Shown: positions 1 through 8,406 of the stretch, one piece after another | Layout: every line of letters begins with the position of its first letter | Numbering within the stretch: the first letter of the stretch is position 1 | Assembly: GCF_000745015.1 (NCBI RefSeq) | Contig: NZ_JQNA01000002.1 | Span: 1,488,001 to 1,552,000, forward strand | DNA length: 64,000 nt | Source: Burkholderia sp. 9120 | GTDB taxonomy: Bacteria; Pseudomonadota; Gammaproteobacteria; Burkholderiales; Burkholderiaceae | Direction of reading: 5' to 3' | The notes under the pieces: generated by a model | Databases searched by the model: none | Told to the model about the DNA's origin: nothing | What the model saw: the letters and a program-made list of their open reading frames with translations, nothing else | Position numbers and translations under genes: made by a program

Positions 1-19
1 CTGAACGTCCTTTTTCTAT

Positions 20-104
20 GGGCGGGCCTTGGCGGGGGAGCCTCACGGCTCGCCGGTTCTTGGTATCGCGCACCGGTCTGCGAAACCCGGCAATGTGCCC
101 GCTC
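20..104 (+). ncRNA. C4-like structured leader RNA, copy A
   Basis: This is a predicted structured RNA in the leader of the small gene at 161. A closing stem pairs GCGGGC (22-27) with GCCCGC (97-102). Inside it, GAGCC (38-42) pairs with GGCUC (47-51) around a UCAC loop, and GGC (31-33) pairs with GCC (52-54). A second copy at 51674-51757 has the same fold with three compensatory pair changes in that hairpin. Layout and motifs resemble the phage C4 antisense RNA family (P1/P7 type), which controls a downstream phage gene. The conserved block between RNA and gene contains CGGGC (128-132), able to pair with GCCCG (97-101). The family name is from memory of its consensus; the fold is seen directly. 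Confidence 0.6.
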
Positions 105-160
105 ACCCTGTATTTTCGAACGCGTGTCGGGCGATCCGAGTCAGCATCTGGAGATCGCAT

Positions 161-610
161 ATGAGTAAATCCCCCAAGAATTCTCGACGCGCCCCGCGCC
201 CTTCTGTCGATGCCATTCAGTACGAGAAACTTGCACTATCCACATTCGGACTCATTGAACGGTACACAGCGCAGTTGGACAAACTACTGACGCTTGCGAC
301 GTCGATTTACCAGAACCCCGCGATAACGCTTGGTGAAAGAACGCGGCAGCGAACGCTACTGGGGCTGTGGGTCGAAACCGGCGAAGACTACCGGCTGGAG
401 GCCGAGGCCGATCGGGAGTTGTACGGCATCATCGCGCTGGATGCGAAGGGCGTTCCTCAAATGCAACTCACAGCGCGTCACGCGGCAGAGCTTTTGACAG
501 GGAAACAGGAAGCGTCGAAGAGCAACGAGACTGACTGCGCAAGCGGTTCGATGCCGACCAGGCGAGCTCGCTCCAAATCATCCTCACGACGGACGGCCGT
601 GACGCACTGA
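161..610 (+). CDS. Small hypothetical protein downstream of C4-like RNA (149 aa)
   Basis: Function is unknown. The ATG at 161 is chosen because a GGAG lies at 150-153, eight bases upstream, and because start and leader match the paralogue at 51811. The predicted protein is soluble and mostly helical. It has a basic, low-complexity N-terminus (MSKSPKNSRR), a helical core with the sequence YEKLALSTF near residue 22, and a Ser/Arg/Lys-rich tail. There is no signal peptide or membrane segment. It sits in an accessory patch with a C4-like RNA upstream and a dispersed repeat downstream, suggesting phage or mobile-element descent. A 9-bp-stem hairpin (678-701) follows the gene. I recognise no domain. 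Confidence 0.6.
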   Translation: MSKSPKNSRRAPRPSVDAIQYEKLALSTFGLIERYTAQLDKLLTLATSIYQNPAITLGERTRQRTLLGLWVETGEDYRLEAEADRELYGIIALDAKGVPQMQLTARHAAELLTGKQEASKSNETDCASGSMPTRRARSKSSSRRTAVTH

Positions 611-984
611 CACGAACTCACGGCCACTTTGCCGCGATAGAACAGACGCGACCATGACCTGCACTCGAAAGCAAGACCGGGCATCCCGCATTGGATGCCC
701 GAGTCGCCGAATGTGCTTTTACTATTTTCGGATCAACGCAGCACGGCCTCAACAACGCTAATTCGTTGCCCTGCGCAACAGGCGAATTTGAAAACGCAGG
801 CATGTTCCGCACGCACGACAAATTGCAATTCCCGCTCAGCACGACAAGAAATCACGCGTGGTGTGCGGCACCTCGCGGAGGCGAGACGAAGCCGACGGCC
901 CTCGCGGCGCGAGCTCCCAACCCCCGACTTCAACGCCGACCATTCCGGCGAGCGCGCAGCGCGAGGACCCCGCTTAGCAGGGGA
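611..984. other. Gap with no supported gene; one strong hairpin
   Basis: Short open frames here lack a ribosome-binding site and overlap one another, so none is called. The only clear structure is a 9-bp inverted repeat at 678-701 (CGGGCATCC, six-base loop, GGATGCCCG) about 70 bases after the small gene. It has no T-run, so it may be a processing or weak termination hairpin. Confidence 0.5.
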
Positions 985-1191
985 GTGCGTGAACGACCGC
1001 CGCGGCGCGCGAAGCGCCGCCGGAAGAATGACTGCTGTGCCACAGACGCGAAATGCGCGAGAACCCAGATTCCAGATGCCCCACTACCGTGGCTGCGCGA
1101 GGGCCCCGCTTAAGAATTAGCGGTGTGAGCGGCTTTCTCTTGCTGACTTCTCTTTGCCGCGGCAAAGAGAAGTCAGTGCCGCCCCGCACAG
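985..1191 (-). repeat. Dispersed repeat unit plus terminal hairpin module, left part, interrupted by IS
   Basis: This block is a diverged, inverted copy of the 137-bp unit tandemly repeated at 50685-51236. The terminal module follows it, with an imperfect hairpin of TTCTCTTTGC type and the start of a GCCCC/GGGGC hairpin. A third copy lies at 52437-52710 in the same orientation. The module is broken at 1191 by the IS and resumes at 2558. The function is unknown; the copies are clearly homologous by eye. Confidence 0.85.
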
Positions 1192-2557
1192 CAATGCTCT
1201 CAACTTAAGCCCCAAAGTGCTTGTAAACGAGGCATTGCCCCTGTAAACTTCATCACATAACTCACTGATAAATCAACGATATGAACTCAAATACCAGCGT
1301 CCTCGCGGCTTCTGGCTGAGTTCTCCGATTTCCTGCTCGATCCGGCGCTCGCCGATCGCGTGCGTCGTTCTCCCACCGCCTTTACCCGCAATCGCACACT
1401 GACCTTGCCGCGCATGGCCGCGCTGATGATGTCGGGCATGTGTGCCAGCGTGCAGACCGAGCTCGACGCGCTGTTTGGCGCACTGGGTGAGCACGGCGCA
1501 CGCAGCCGCGCCGTCAGTGCGCAGGCGTTCAGCAAGGCCCGACGCGGACTGTCGGCCGACCTGTTCGAACTGGCCCGCGCCCGCCTGATTTCGCTGGCTC
1601 AACCCCATATCGATTCGATGCGCTGGCACGGCCTGAGGCTGGTCGCCGCTGACGGCAGCCGCCTGCGCGTGGGCACGCGTCGCGGCCATGAACTGCGCGC
1701 CGATCACTACGCGTTTGCACTGTTTCTGCCGGGCTCCGAGCTGACCCTGCACGCGGCGCTTCATCCCGCCGACGGCGCCGAGCGGCAGATGCTGTTCGAA
1801 GCGCTGGACGTGCTGCAGCCGCGTACCGATCTGCTGCTGCTCGATCGCGGCTACATCGGCAACACGATGGTGGCGGCGCTGGCACAGCGCGATATTGAGT
1901 TCTGCATGCGCGTCGACGCACGTAACTGGAAGTGCGTCACCGCCTTTGCCCGCAGCGGTAAAACCGAGCATGTGGTGACACTGGAAGCGCCTGGCGAGCA
2001 GGATGCCCGCGACTATGAACTGATGCGCAGGCCGACTACCGTACGCCTGATCCGGGACGTCACCCCAAGCGGTCGAGTGCGTGTGCTGATGACCTCGCTG
2101 CTGGACAGCGAGCGTTACCCGGCTGCATCGTTCGGCGCGCTCTATCATCAGCGCTGGCGCGTCGAAGAAGCGTTCAAACGCCTGAAACACCGGCTGCGAC
2201 TGGAAGCCGTCACGGGCCTCGATTACCTGGCATTGCAGCAGGACTTCGGCGCAAAAATCCTCGCTGACAATCTTTGCACATTGCTCAGCGAGCTTGATGC
2301 GCCGCACGATGACGGGCACGCCAGCCGGCCTAATCGGGTGTACGCACTGGGCGCACTCAAGCCGATCCTCGGCGGGTGCCTGCTGCGTGTCCGACACTGC
2401 CTGGACCGCCTCGCCGGTGTGCTGGACGTGATCCGCCTGACCCGATGCCGGGTACAGCCGTCACGCTCTTATCCAAGACCACCAAGAAAAGCCAAGCCCC
2501 ACTTCCATCTCGCGTACAAACTCGCTTGATGCAGTGGGGCTTAAGTTGAGAGCATTG
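1192..2557 (+). mobile_element. Complete IS4-family-type insertion sequence (1366 bp)
   Basis: The ends are perfect 23-bp inverted repeats, 1192-1214 and 2535-2557, beginning CAATGCTCTCAACTTAAG. The element is flanked by an exact 10-bp direct repeat, CCCCGCACAG, at 1182-1191 and 2558-2567. That is a target-site duplication of a size usual for the IS4 family. Removing the element and one duplicate restores the GCCCC-GCACA-GGGGC hairpin of the dispersed repeat, matching the intact copy at 52437-52710. The insertion therefore hit the hairpin of a resident repeat, and the unmutated ends and duplication suggest a fairly recent event. It encodes one DDE transposase. Confidence 0.93.
1360..2529 (+). 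CDS. IS4-family DDE transposase
   Basis: This is the transposase of the surrounding insertion sequence. The catalytic RNase-H-like core is visible: first Asp in VAADGSRL, second Asp in LLLLDRGYIGN, and a Y-2-R-3-E-6-K signature in YHQRWRVEEAFKRLK. These are typical of IS4 transposases. The start is uncertain. The listed GTG at 1360 gives 389 aa, but the frame stays open back to 1285 and reads RLLAEFSDFLLDP, which looks like genuine N-terminal sequence. An ATG at 1281 lies in another frame and stops after 12 codons. Either a non-ATG start upstream is used, or a one-base deletion after about nine codons has damaged the N-terminus. Confidence 0.9.
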   Translation: MRRSPTAFTRNRTLTLPRMAALMMSGMCASVQTELDALFGALGEHGARSRAVSAQAFSKARRGLSADLFELARARLISLAQPHIDSMRWHGLRLVAADGSRLRVGTRRGHELRADHYAFALFLPGSELTLHAALHPADGAERQMLFEALDVLQPRTDLLLLDRGYIGNTMVAALAQRDIEFCMRVDARNWKCVTAFARSGKTEHVVTLEAPGEQDARDYELMRRPTTVRLIRDVTPSGRVRVLMTSLLDSERYPAASFGALYHQRWRVEEAFKRLKHRLRLEAVTGLDYLALQQDFGAKILADNLCTLLSELDAPHDDGHASRPNRVYALGALKPILGGCLLRVRHCLDRLAGVLDVIRLTRCRVQPSRSYPRPPRKAKPHFHLAYKLA

Positions 2558-2612
2558 CCCCGCACAGGGGCAACGCTAATAGACCACCATGACCACAAGG
2601 AAAGGCCAACAC
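2558..2612 (-). repeat. Dispersed repeat terminal module, right part after IS
   Basis: This continues the module interrupted at 1191. It contains the right copy of the 10-bp duplication, the GGGGC arm of the hairpin, and GGGGCAACGCTAATAGACCA followed by a block near AAGGAAAGGCCAACACCC. That block is shared with the intact copy ending near 52710 and, inverted, with 50572 onward. Confidence 0.85.
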
Positions 2613-2694
2613 CCAAGGACCACAACCCTCAAGCCAGCCCACCCGAAAGCGATAAAATCAAACCCCCATCGCCGAAGGCAAAACCGAGCCCCTG

Positions 2695-3621
2695 ATGATC
2701 ATCCGCCCCCACCTCCACTGGTTCCGAATGCTGCTGGCCTGGCGAGGCTCGGTCCTCCCGCGACTACTCCCCCGCCTATTCCTGATCTTCTGCATTTCAA
2801 TCATCGCAGTAGCAGCGCACGACCACCTGCTCCCGGTGACATTGAACCTGAACACCACCGCCCCCTTCTCGCTGATAGGCATAGCCCTCGCGGTATTTCT
2901 AGGCTTCCGCAACAACGCCAGCTACGACCGCTGGTGGGAGGCGCGCAAGCTGTGGGGCCAACTGCTGAACGAGTCACGCTCGCTAACCCGCGAAGTCCTC
3001 ACCCTGCCAACCCAACAACTCCCAAAAGAAGACACGCAGGAATTTTTCGCCGCCCTAAGCGCCCTCCCGCACGCACTGCGCCACCAACTCCGCAGGAGCG
3101 ACCCAACCGAAGACCTCGCCGCACGCCTGCCACAAGCCCTCTTCGACCGCGTCATAGTGTCGCGCTACAAACCCGCAACCCTGATGCTTTACCTCGGCGA
3201 ATGGGTTCACCGCCAGGCGCGCGCAGGCGCTATCGACCCGATGGCCGTGATCGCCTTCGATCGAAATCTGAATGGACTCTCTGATGTAATCGGCGGATGC
3301 GAGCGCATCGCCTCGACGCCACTGCCGTTCGCCTACTCGGTGATGATTCACCGCACGGTCTATTTCTTCTGCGCGTCGCTGCCGTTCGGTCTGGTCGACA
3401 GCATCGGCATCTTCACGCCGGTGTTCGCGGTGTTCGTCGCGTACACCTTCATGGCGCACGAAGCCATCGCATCGCAAATCGAAGAACCCTTCGGCACCGA
3501 CGACAACGACCTCGCACTCAACGCGATGTCCGCGACGATCGAAGACGCCACACGCGATCTGCTAGGCGAAGCGTCTCTGCCGATGCCCAAGCCACAACCC
3601 GAAGACTACGCGCTAGATTGA
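2695..3621 (+). CDS. Bestrophin-family (UPF0187) membrane channel protein
   Basis: This is a probable inner-membrane anion or monovalent-ion channel of the bestrophin/YneE family (308 aa, usual length). Family features are two hydrophobic segments near residues 22-42 and 52-68, then the hallmark FLGFRNNASYDRWWEARKLW at about residues 67-86. A later hydrophobic region near 220-250 (FFCASLPFGLVDSIGIF) and the C-terminal EPFGTDDNDLALN motif also fit. The ATG at 2695 begins MIIRPHLHWF, a common start in the family. The first third has A/C-rich codon choice unlike genes farther right, as does cobA beside the other repeat patch. Substrate and role cannot be read from sequence. Confidence 0.88.
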   Translation: MIIRPHLHWFRMLLAWRGSVLPRLLPRLFLIFCISIIAVAAHDHLLPVTLNLNTTAPFSLIGIALAVFLGFRNNASYDRWWEARKLWGQLLNESRSLTREVLTLPTQQLPKEDTQEFFAALSALPHALRHQLRRSDPTEDLAARLPQALFDRVIVSRYKPATLMLYLGEWVHRQARAGAIDPMAVIAFDRNLNGLSDVIGGCERIASTPLPFAYSVMIHRTVYFFCASLPFGLVDSIGIFTPVFAVFVAYTFMAHEAIASQIEEPFGTDDNDLALNAMSATIEDATRDLLGEASLPMPKPQPEDYALD

Positions 3622-3746
3622 TCGATTCGCACGAGGCACTGAACACTGAGCGCGGTCCACGTCGGCGAATACGGTGTCCAGCGCGAGATTCGCATTGGGC
3701 GCGTTGCACGCCGCGTGACGCGCCCGGCCTACGCTCAACAAAACGC

Positions 3747-4580
3747 TCAGCTATTCCCCACCGTCTCCGACAACCGCTTAAGCGTCGCCACCCGCGCCCC
3801 GATGATATCGATCCGCCCACGCTCGTCGAGCAACGGCGTCGTGGCATCCAGATACGCATTCCACGCGCGTTGCGCGCGCACCAGCGTCGGCCGTGAACGC
3901 GCGGGCATCTTGGCCTGCAAACGACGGTAATAGCGGTTCAGATCGAATGTAGCGTGTTCGCATTGCGCGTCCGATCGGCACGCCCGCAACCGCGCCGGCG
4001 GAACGCTGCCGGCGTTAGCCACCGCGCTGCGTAGCGCCTGCGCGCGATCACGCACCGGCTGCAACTGCATATCCGCTTCGGCCAGTATGTACATCGAGCC
4101 TTGCGTCGTCGCGAATACGGCGGCGAGCAATTGTTTCTCGGCGTCGCGTGAAGCGAGCCAGCTTGCCTGGCTCTTTTCCCACTGCTTGCGACGCGCGGCC
4201 GGCAACTTCGGCTGAAGCTGCTGCCACGCGTTGTCGAGCGCGGTCTTCCAGCCGATCCGCGCATTGTCCATGCACTGCACCTGCCCGGTCGTCGACGACA
4301 TGTCGCTGCGCGCCAGACACGCGCGCATCGACGCATCGATCGGATCGGCGGCGGCGACTTCGGCATGTGCCAACAAAGGCGCAGCGCCCAACAACGCGGC
4401 GAACAAAGTGGCCGCGGCCAGCGCCGAGGTCAACGTCGACGTCAACGCCGAAGTCAACGCAATCGGCAACGGCAGCGACAACGACAGCGCCGCAACCGCA
4501 CGCCGCCATCCGCCGCGCGGCGACCCAATCGCGTCGCCGCCGCCGACCACCTCGACCACCTCGACCACCTTCTTCCGCAT
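3747..4580 (-). CDS. LprI/DUF1311-like protein with two repeats of the domain
   Basis: This is a probable exported protein of the DUF1311 (lysozyme-inhibitor LprI N-terminal) family. ATG at 4580 lies two bases after the decarboxylase stop (TGA, two bases, ATG), so the two are likely translationally coupled. A longer TTG start at 4598 is possible. The N-terminus has a long hydrophobic segment ending AAPLLAHA, a plausible signal peptide. Two domain-like repeats follow: one with CMDNARIGWKTALDNAWQQL and QWEKSQASWLASRDAE, the second with CEHATFDLNRYYRRLQAKM and RAQRAWNAYLDA. Cys residues near the start of each repeat may form disulfides. The leader is low complexity at DNA level (9- and 12-base repeats near 4430-4565). 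Confidence 0.75.
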   Translation of the reverse strand: MRKKVVEVVEVVGGGDAIGSPRGGWRRAVAALSLSLPLPIALTSALTSTLTSALAAATLFAALLGAAPLLAHAEVAAADPIDASMRACLARSDMSSTTGQVQCMDNARIGWKTALDNAWQQLQPKLPAARRKQWEKSQASWLASRDAEKQLLAAVFATTQGSMYILAEADMQLQPVRDRAQALRSAVANAGSVPPARLRACRSDAQCEHATFDLNRYYRRLQAKMPARSRPTLVRAQRAWNAYLDATTPLLDERGRIDIIGARVATLKRLSETVGNS

Positions 4581-4582
4581 CC

Positions 4583-6868
4583 TCAACCGCGCACGCAATC
4601 GACGAAGTACTCGATGCGCCCGTTGATCGTTTCGCCCACCAACCCGTGGATATCCGTATGGAACCCCGGGAAGCGCTCGTTGAACTCGCGCGCGAACCGC
4701 AGATAGTTAACGATGGTCTTGTTGAAGCGCTCGCCCGGAATCAGCAGCGGAATGCCCGGCGGATACGGCGTCAACAGAATCGACGTGACGCGGCCTTCGA
4801 GTTCGTCGATCGGTACCCGGTCGATCTCGCGGTGCGCGAGCTTGGCGAACGCGTCGGACGGCTTCATCGCCGGTTCCATGCTCGACAGGTACATCTCGGT
4901 TGTCAGACGCGCAATGTCGTTGGCACGGTAGACGCCGTGGATCTGCTGGCACAGATCGCGCAGACCGACGCGCTCGTACATCGGGTGATGCGCGACGAAC
5001 TCGGGCAGCACGCGCCACAGCGGCTGGTTGTTGTCGTAGTCGTCCTTGAACTGTTGCAGTTCGGTGACCATCGAGTTCCAGCGGCCCTTCGTGATGCCGA
5101 TCGTGAACATGATGAAGAACGAATACAGCCCGGTCTTCTCGACGATGATGCCGTGCTCGGCCAGGTACTTCGTGACGATCGCGGCCGGAATGCCGGTCTC
5201 GCCGAAGCCGCCGTCCATGTCCAGACCCGGCGTGACGATGGTCGCCTTGATCGGGTCGAGCATGTTGAAGCCTTCGGCCAACGGGCCGAAACCGTGCCAC
5301 GCTTCGTTCGGACGCAGCACCCAGTCTTCGCGCGAGCCGATACCTTCTTCGGCGAACTGTTCCGGGCCCCACACCTTGAAGAACCAGTCGTCGCCGTATT
5401 CGGTGTCGACCTTGATCATCGCGCGGCGGAAATCGAGCGCTTCGGCGATCGATTCTTCCACCAGCGCGGGACCGCCCGGCGCTTCCATCATGGCAGCGGC
5501 CACGTCGCACGAGGCGATGATCGCGTACTGCGGGCTGGTCGACGTGTGCATCAAGTACGCTTCGTTGAAGCGATGCTTGTCGAAGCGGCTGTTCTTCGAA
5601 TCCTGCACGACGATCTGCGACGCTTGCGAAATGCCGGCCAGCAGTTTGTGCGTGGAGTGCGTGGCGAACACCAGCGCGCCGATCCGCGGACGACCCGCGC
5701 CGATCGCGTGCATGTCCTGATAGAACTCGTGGAATTCCGCGTGCGGCAGCCAGGCTTCGTCGAAGTGCAGCGTATCGAGCCAGTCGCCGAGCATTTCCTT
5801 GATCATCTCGACGTTGTAGATCACGCCGTCGTAAGTGCTCTGCGTGATGGTCAGAATGCGCGGCTTGAGACCCGGATTCTTCGCCAGCGCTTCACGGGCG
5901 AACGGGTTCGCTTCGATCTTCCGGCGGATGTTTTCCGGCTCGAACTCGCTGCGCGGAATCGGACCGATGATGCCGAAGTTATTGCGCGTCGGCGTCAGGA
6001 ACACAGGAATCGAGCCGGTCATCGTGATCGCGTGCAGGATCGACTTGTGGCAGTTGCGGTCCACCAGCACGATGTCGCCCGGCGCGACCGTGCCGTGCCA
6101 GACGATCTTGTTCGACGTGGACGTGCCGTTGGTCACGAAGAACACGTGGTCGGCGCTGAAAATGCGCGCGGCGTTGCGCTCGGAGGCCGCCACCGGACCG
6201 GTGTGGTCGAGCAGCTGACCGAGCTCGTCGACGGCGTTACACACGTCGGCACGCAGCATGTTTTCGCCGAAAAACTGGTGGAACATCTGGCCGAGCGGGC
6301 TCTTCAGAAACGCCACGCCGCCCGAGTGCCCCGGGCAGTGCCACGAATACGAACCTTCATCCGCGTACTGCACCAGTTCCTTGAAGAACGGCGGCGCGAG
6401 CGAGTCCAGATACACCTTGGTTTCGCGGATGATATGGCGCGCGACGAACTCCGGCGTGTCCTCGAACATGTGGATGAAGCCGTGCAGTTCGCGCAGGATA
6501 TCGTTCGGCAAGTGCCGCGACGTACGCGTTTCGCCGTACAGGAAGATTGGAATGTCCGCGTTGCGGCGGCGCACTTCGGTCACGAACGCGCGCAGCGCGA
6601 CGATCGCGGCGGCCAGTTCGGGCGTCTCGCCTTCCACCACCACGTTATCGACGTACGGCAGCAGTTCGTCGTCGTCGATCGACAGGATGAAGCACGACGC
6701 GCGGCTCGATTGCTGCGCGAACGAAGTCAGATCGCCGTAGCTCGTCAACCCGAGGACTTCCGCGCCTTCTTTTTCGATGGCTTCGGCCAAAGCCCGGATG
6801 CCGGAACCCGAGATATTCTCGGAGCGAAAATCTTCGTCGATGATGACGACGGGAAAACGAAACTTCAT
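4583..6868 (-). CDS. Orn/Lys/Arg decarboxylase, PLP-dependent (761 aa)
   Basis: This is a fold-type-I PLP decarboxylase of the large biodegradative/biosynthetic ornithine-lysine-arginine group. It removes CO2 from a basic amino acid to give a polyamine precursor or to consume acid. An N-terminal wing domain (DEDFRSENISGSGIRALAEA) is followed by the core. The Schiff-base lysine is in FATHSTHKLLAG (K408). HCPGHSGGVAF and SFKSSTWHGTV-like substrate-pocket regions precede it. Length is that of full inducible-type enzymes. The exact substrate cannot be assigned by eye, so I give no gene symbol. The LprI-like gene directly downstream is probably co-transcribed. Confidence 0.92.
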   Translation of the reverse strand: MKFRFPVVIIDEDFRSENISGSGIRALAEAIEKEGAEVLGLTSYGDLTSFAQQSSRASCFILSIDDDELLPYVDNVVVEGETPELAAAIVALRAFVTEVRRRNADIPIFLYGETRTSRHLPNDILRELHGFIHMFEDTPEFVARHIIRETKVYLDSLAPPFFKELVQYADEGSYSWHCPGHSGGVAFLKSPLGQMFHQFFGENMLRADVCNAVDELGQLLDHTGPVAASERNAARIFSADHVFFVTNGTSTSNKIVWHGTVAPGDIVLVDRNCHKSILHAITMTGSIPVFLTPTRNNFGIIGPIPRSEFEPENIRRKIEANPFAREALAKNPGLKPRILTITQSTYDGVIYNVEMIKEMLGDWLDTLHFDEAWLPHAEFHEFYQDMHAIGAGRPRIGALVFATHSTHKLLAGISQASQIVVQDSKNSRFDKHRFNEAYLMHTSTSPQYAIIASCDVAAAMMEAPGGPALVEESIAEALDFRRAMIKVDTEYGDDWFFKVWGPEQFAEEGIGSREDWVLRPNEAWHGFGPLAEGFNMLDPIKATIVTPGLDMDGGFGETGIPAAIVTKYLAEHGIIVEKTGLYSFFIMFTIGITKGRWNSMVTELQQFKDDYDNNQPLWRVLPEFVAHHPMYERVGLRDLCQQIHGVYRANDIARLTTEMYLSSMEPAMKPSDAFAKLAHREIDRVPIDELEGRVTSILLTPYPPGIPLLIPGERFNKTIVNYLRFAREFNERFPGFHTDIHGLVGETINGRIEYFVDCVRG

Positions 6869-6955
6869 GGGCGATTCTCCAAAAAGAACGACCGCTGCAT
6901 TCTGTAAATAGCAGCGGTCACCCGGTGTAGCTGGTGAGTCAATACGCTGCCGGCG

Positions 6956-7525
6956 TCAGGTCCTGGGCAACGTGACGCCGTGCTGACCTTGATATTTGCC
7001 GCCGCGATCCGCGTACGACGTTTCACAAATCTCGTCGCTTTCGAAAAACAGCACCTGGGCGACGCCTTCGTTCGCGTAGATTTTCGCAGGCAAAGGTGTC
7101 GTATTCGAGAATTCCAGCGTGACGTGCCCTTCCCATTCCGGCTCGAACGGCGTCACGTTGACGATGATCCCGCAACGCGCATACGTGGACTTACCCAGAC
7201 ACACGGTCAGGACGCTGCGCGGAATGCGGAAATACTCGACCGTGCGGGCCAGCGCGAACGAATTCGGCGGGATGATGCAGACGTCGCCCTTGAAGTCGAC
7301 AAACGACTTCTCGTCGAAGTTCTTCGGATCGACGATGGTCGAGTTGATATTGGTGAAGATCTTGAATTCGTCGGCGCAGCGAATGTCGTAGCCGTAGCTC
7401 GACGTGCCGTAGCTGACGATCTTCCGGCCGTCTTCGGAGACGCGCACCTGATCGGGCGCGAACGGCTCGATCATATTGGTCGACGCGGCCATGCGGCGGA
7501 TCCACTTGTCGGATTTGATGGTCAT
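6956..7525 (-). CDS. dcd: dCTP deaminase
   Basis: It deaminates dCTP to dUTP, supplying dUMP for thymidylate synthesis. It is 189 aa, the usual length. Recognisable segments are [13 protein letters not shown], the [20 protein letters not shown] region, [20 protein letters not shown] and the catalytic Glu in [17 protein letters not shown]. The C-terminus [17 protein letters not shown] is the nucleotide-closing lid. The gene is transcribed toward the decarboxylase, with an 87-base gap. Confidence 0.97.
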   Translation of the reverse strand: MTIKSDKWIRRMAASTNMIEPFAPDQVRVSEDGRKIVSYGTSSYGYDIRCADEFKIFTNINSTIVDPKNFDEKSFVDFKGDVCIIPPNSFALARTVEYFRIPRSVLTVCLGKSTYARCGIIVNVTPFEPEWEGHVTLEFSNTTPLPAKIYANEGVAQVLFFESDEICETSYADRGGKYQGQHGVTLPRT

Positions 7526-7741
7526 AGGTGAACGCTGCTCGACGTGAATGACAGAGGTGTGACGGATAACAACCCGGTTGGGACCGGGATCCGCCGACGA
7601 AAGGCGCTTATTTTACGCGATCGTGAGAATGCTGCCGCGGGTAGGGGCTGAGATCGACCCGACGCGCGCCTCTAGACGGCTGGCCGGCCAGCCGGGCTGT
7701 TCGGCCGCGCCCTATGGAGCGCCCTCGGGCGGCGCCGCCAA

Positions 7742-8275
7742 TTACTGACGAATCAACCCGCAAGCGAGCGCGGGGCCCGCGCCATGCGGCGGATACGCGT
7801 ACGAATCGCTCGGGTCGCGATGCAGCACGACCGCGCGTTGCAACACCGAGCGGATGCCGTCCAGCGACACATCTGGCGCGACGATGAAACCGGTGGCCAC
7901 GCCGTTCGAATCCGCATGAATATTGCCGAGGTCGCCTTCCACCCGCGCGCCCGCTTTCAGACGCTCGGCGGCCGGCGAGAACACTTCACCCGCGCTGGAG
8001 CCGTCGGCGGCATTGCAGTCGCCGCGCTCGTGAACCTGCAACGCGTGGTCGCTATTGGGCGGCATGCCCGCAAGGTTGTAGGTCACTTGCACGCCGTCCG
8101 ACCGCTCGATGAACGTGACGAGGCCGCGCGCCTGGTTGCCCACGGTGGGCAGCAACTGCGCGTCGGCGCGCTTTTCCTGTGGTCTCAGGAACGTGCTGCA
8201 GCCGCACAGCAGCACGCTGCCGGCAGCCAGGACGATGAACGCATGTACCGCGTGCCCGTCGATTCGTTTTCCCAT
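7742..8275 (-). CDS. SodC-like lipoprotein with degenerate metal sites
   Basis: This belongs to the Cu/Zn superoxide dismutase fold family, exported as a lipoprotein (177 aa). ATG at 8275 is preceded by AGAGGA. The signal sequence ends in the lipobox LLCGC (Cys26). The family pattern is visible in HALQVHERGDC, EGDLGNIHADSNG and AVVLHRD...GPALACGLIRQ. However, the first Cu ligand of the usual H-x-H is Gln (LQVHE), the bridging His of GGHFNP is absent (GEVFSP), and the His before GDL is Val-Glu. One Cu His, the Asp of GDL and the late His (VVLH) remain. Normal dismutase activity is therefore doubtful, and it may have a structural, copper-only or other role. Confidence 0.8.
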   Translation of the reverse strand: MGKRIDGHAVHAFIVLAAGSVLLCGCSTFLRPQEKRADAQLLPTVGNQARGLVTFIERSDGVQVTYNLAGMPPNSDHALQVHERGDCNAADGSSAGEVFSPAAERLKAGARVEGDLGNIHADSNGVATGFIVAPDVSLDGIRSVLQRAVVLHRDPSDSYAYPPHGAGPALACGLIRQ

Positions 8276-8406
8276 GCGATCCTCTTGCCGGCCAGGCGGC
8301 CGCCCCTGCGGCCGCTGAGCCGAACTTGTGAAGCCGACATGATACCGCGAGACCCGGCGCAAATAGCCCCCTTGCGCCCTGCATAAGCCCTTTGGCCAGG
8401 GGCCGC

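Noticed and set aside
691..1120. 140-codon open frames after the first small gene
   Set aside because: They run into the dispersed repeat, overlap in two frames and have no ribosome-binding site.
1273..2397. Long minus-strand open frame (374 codons) across the transposase
   Set aside because: It is antisense to a clear DDE transposase, with no domain and a composition typical of a shadow frame in GC-rich DNA.
4148..6907. 919-codon plus-strand open frame over the decarboxylase and LprI-like genes
   Set aside because: Arg/His-rich low-quality translation antisense to a well-conserved enzyme; shadow frame.
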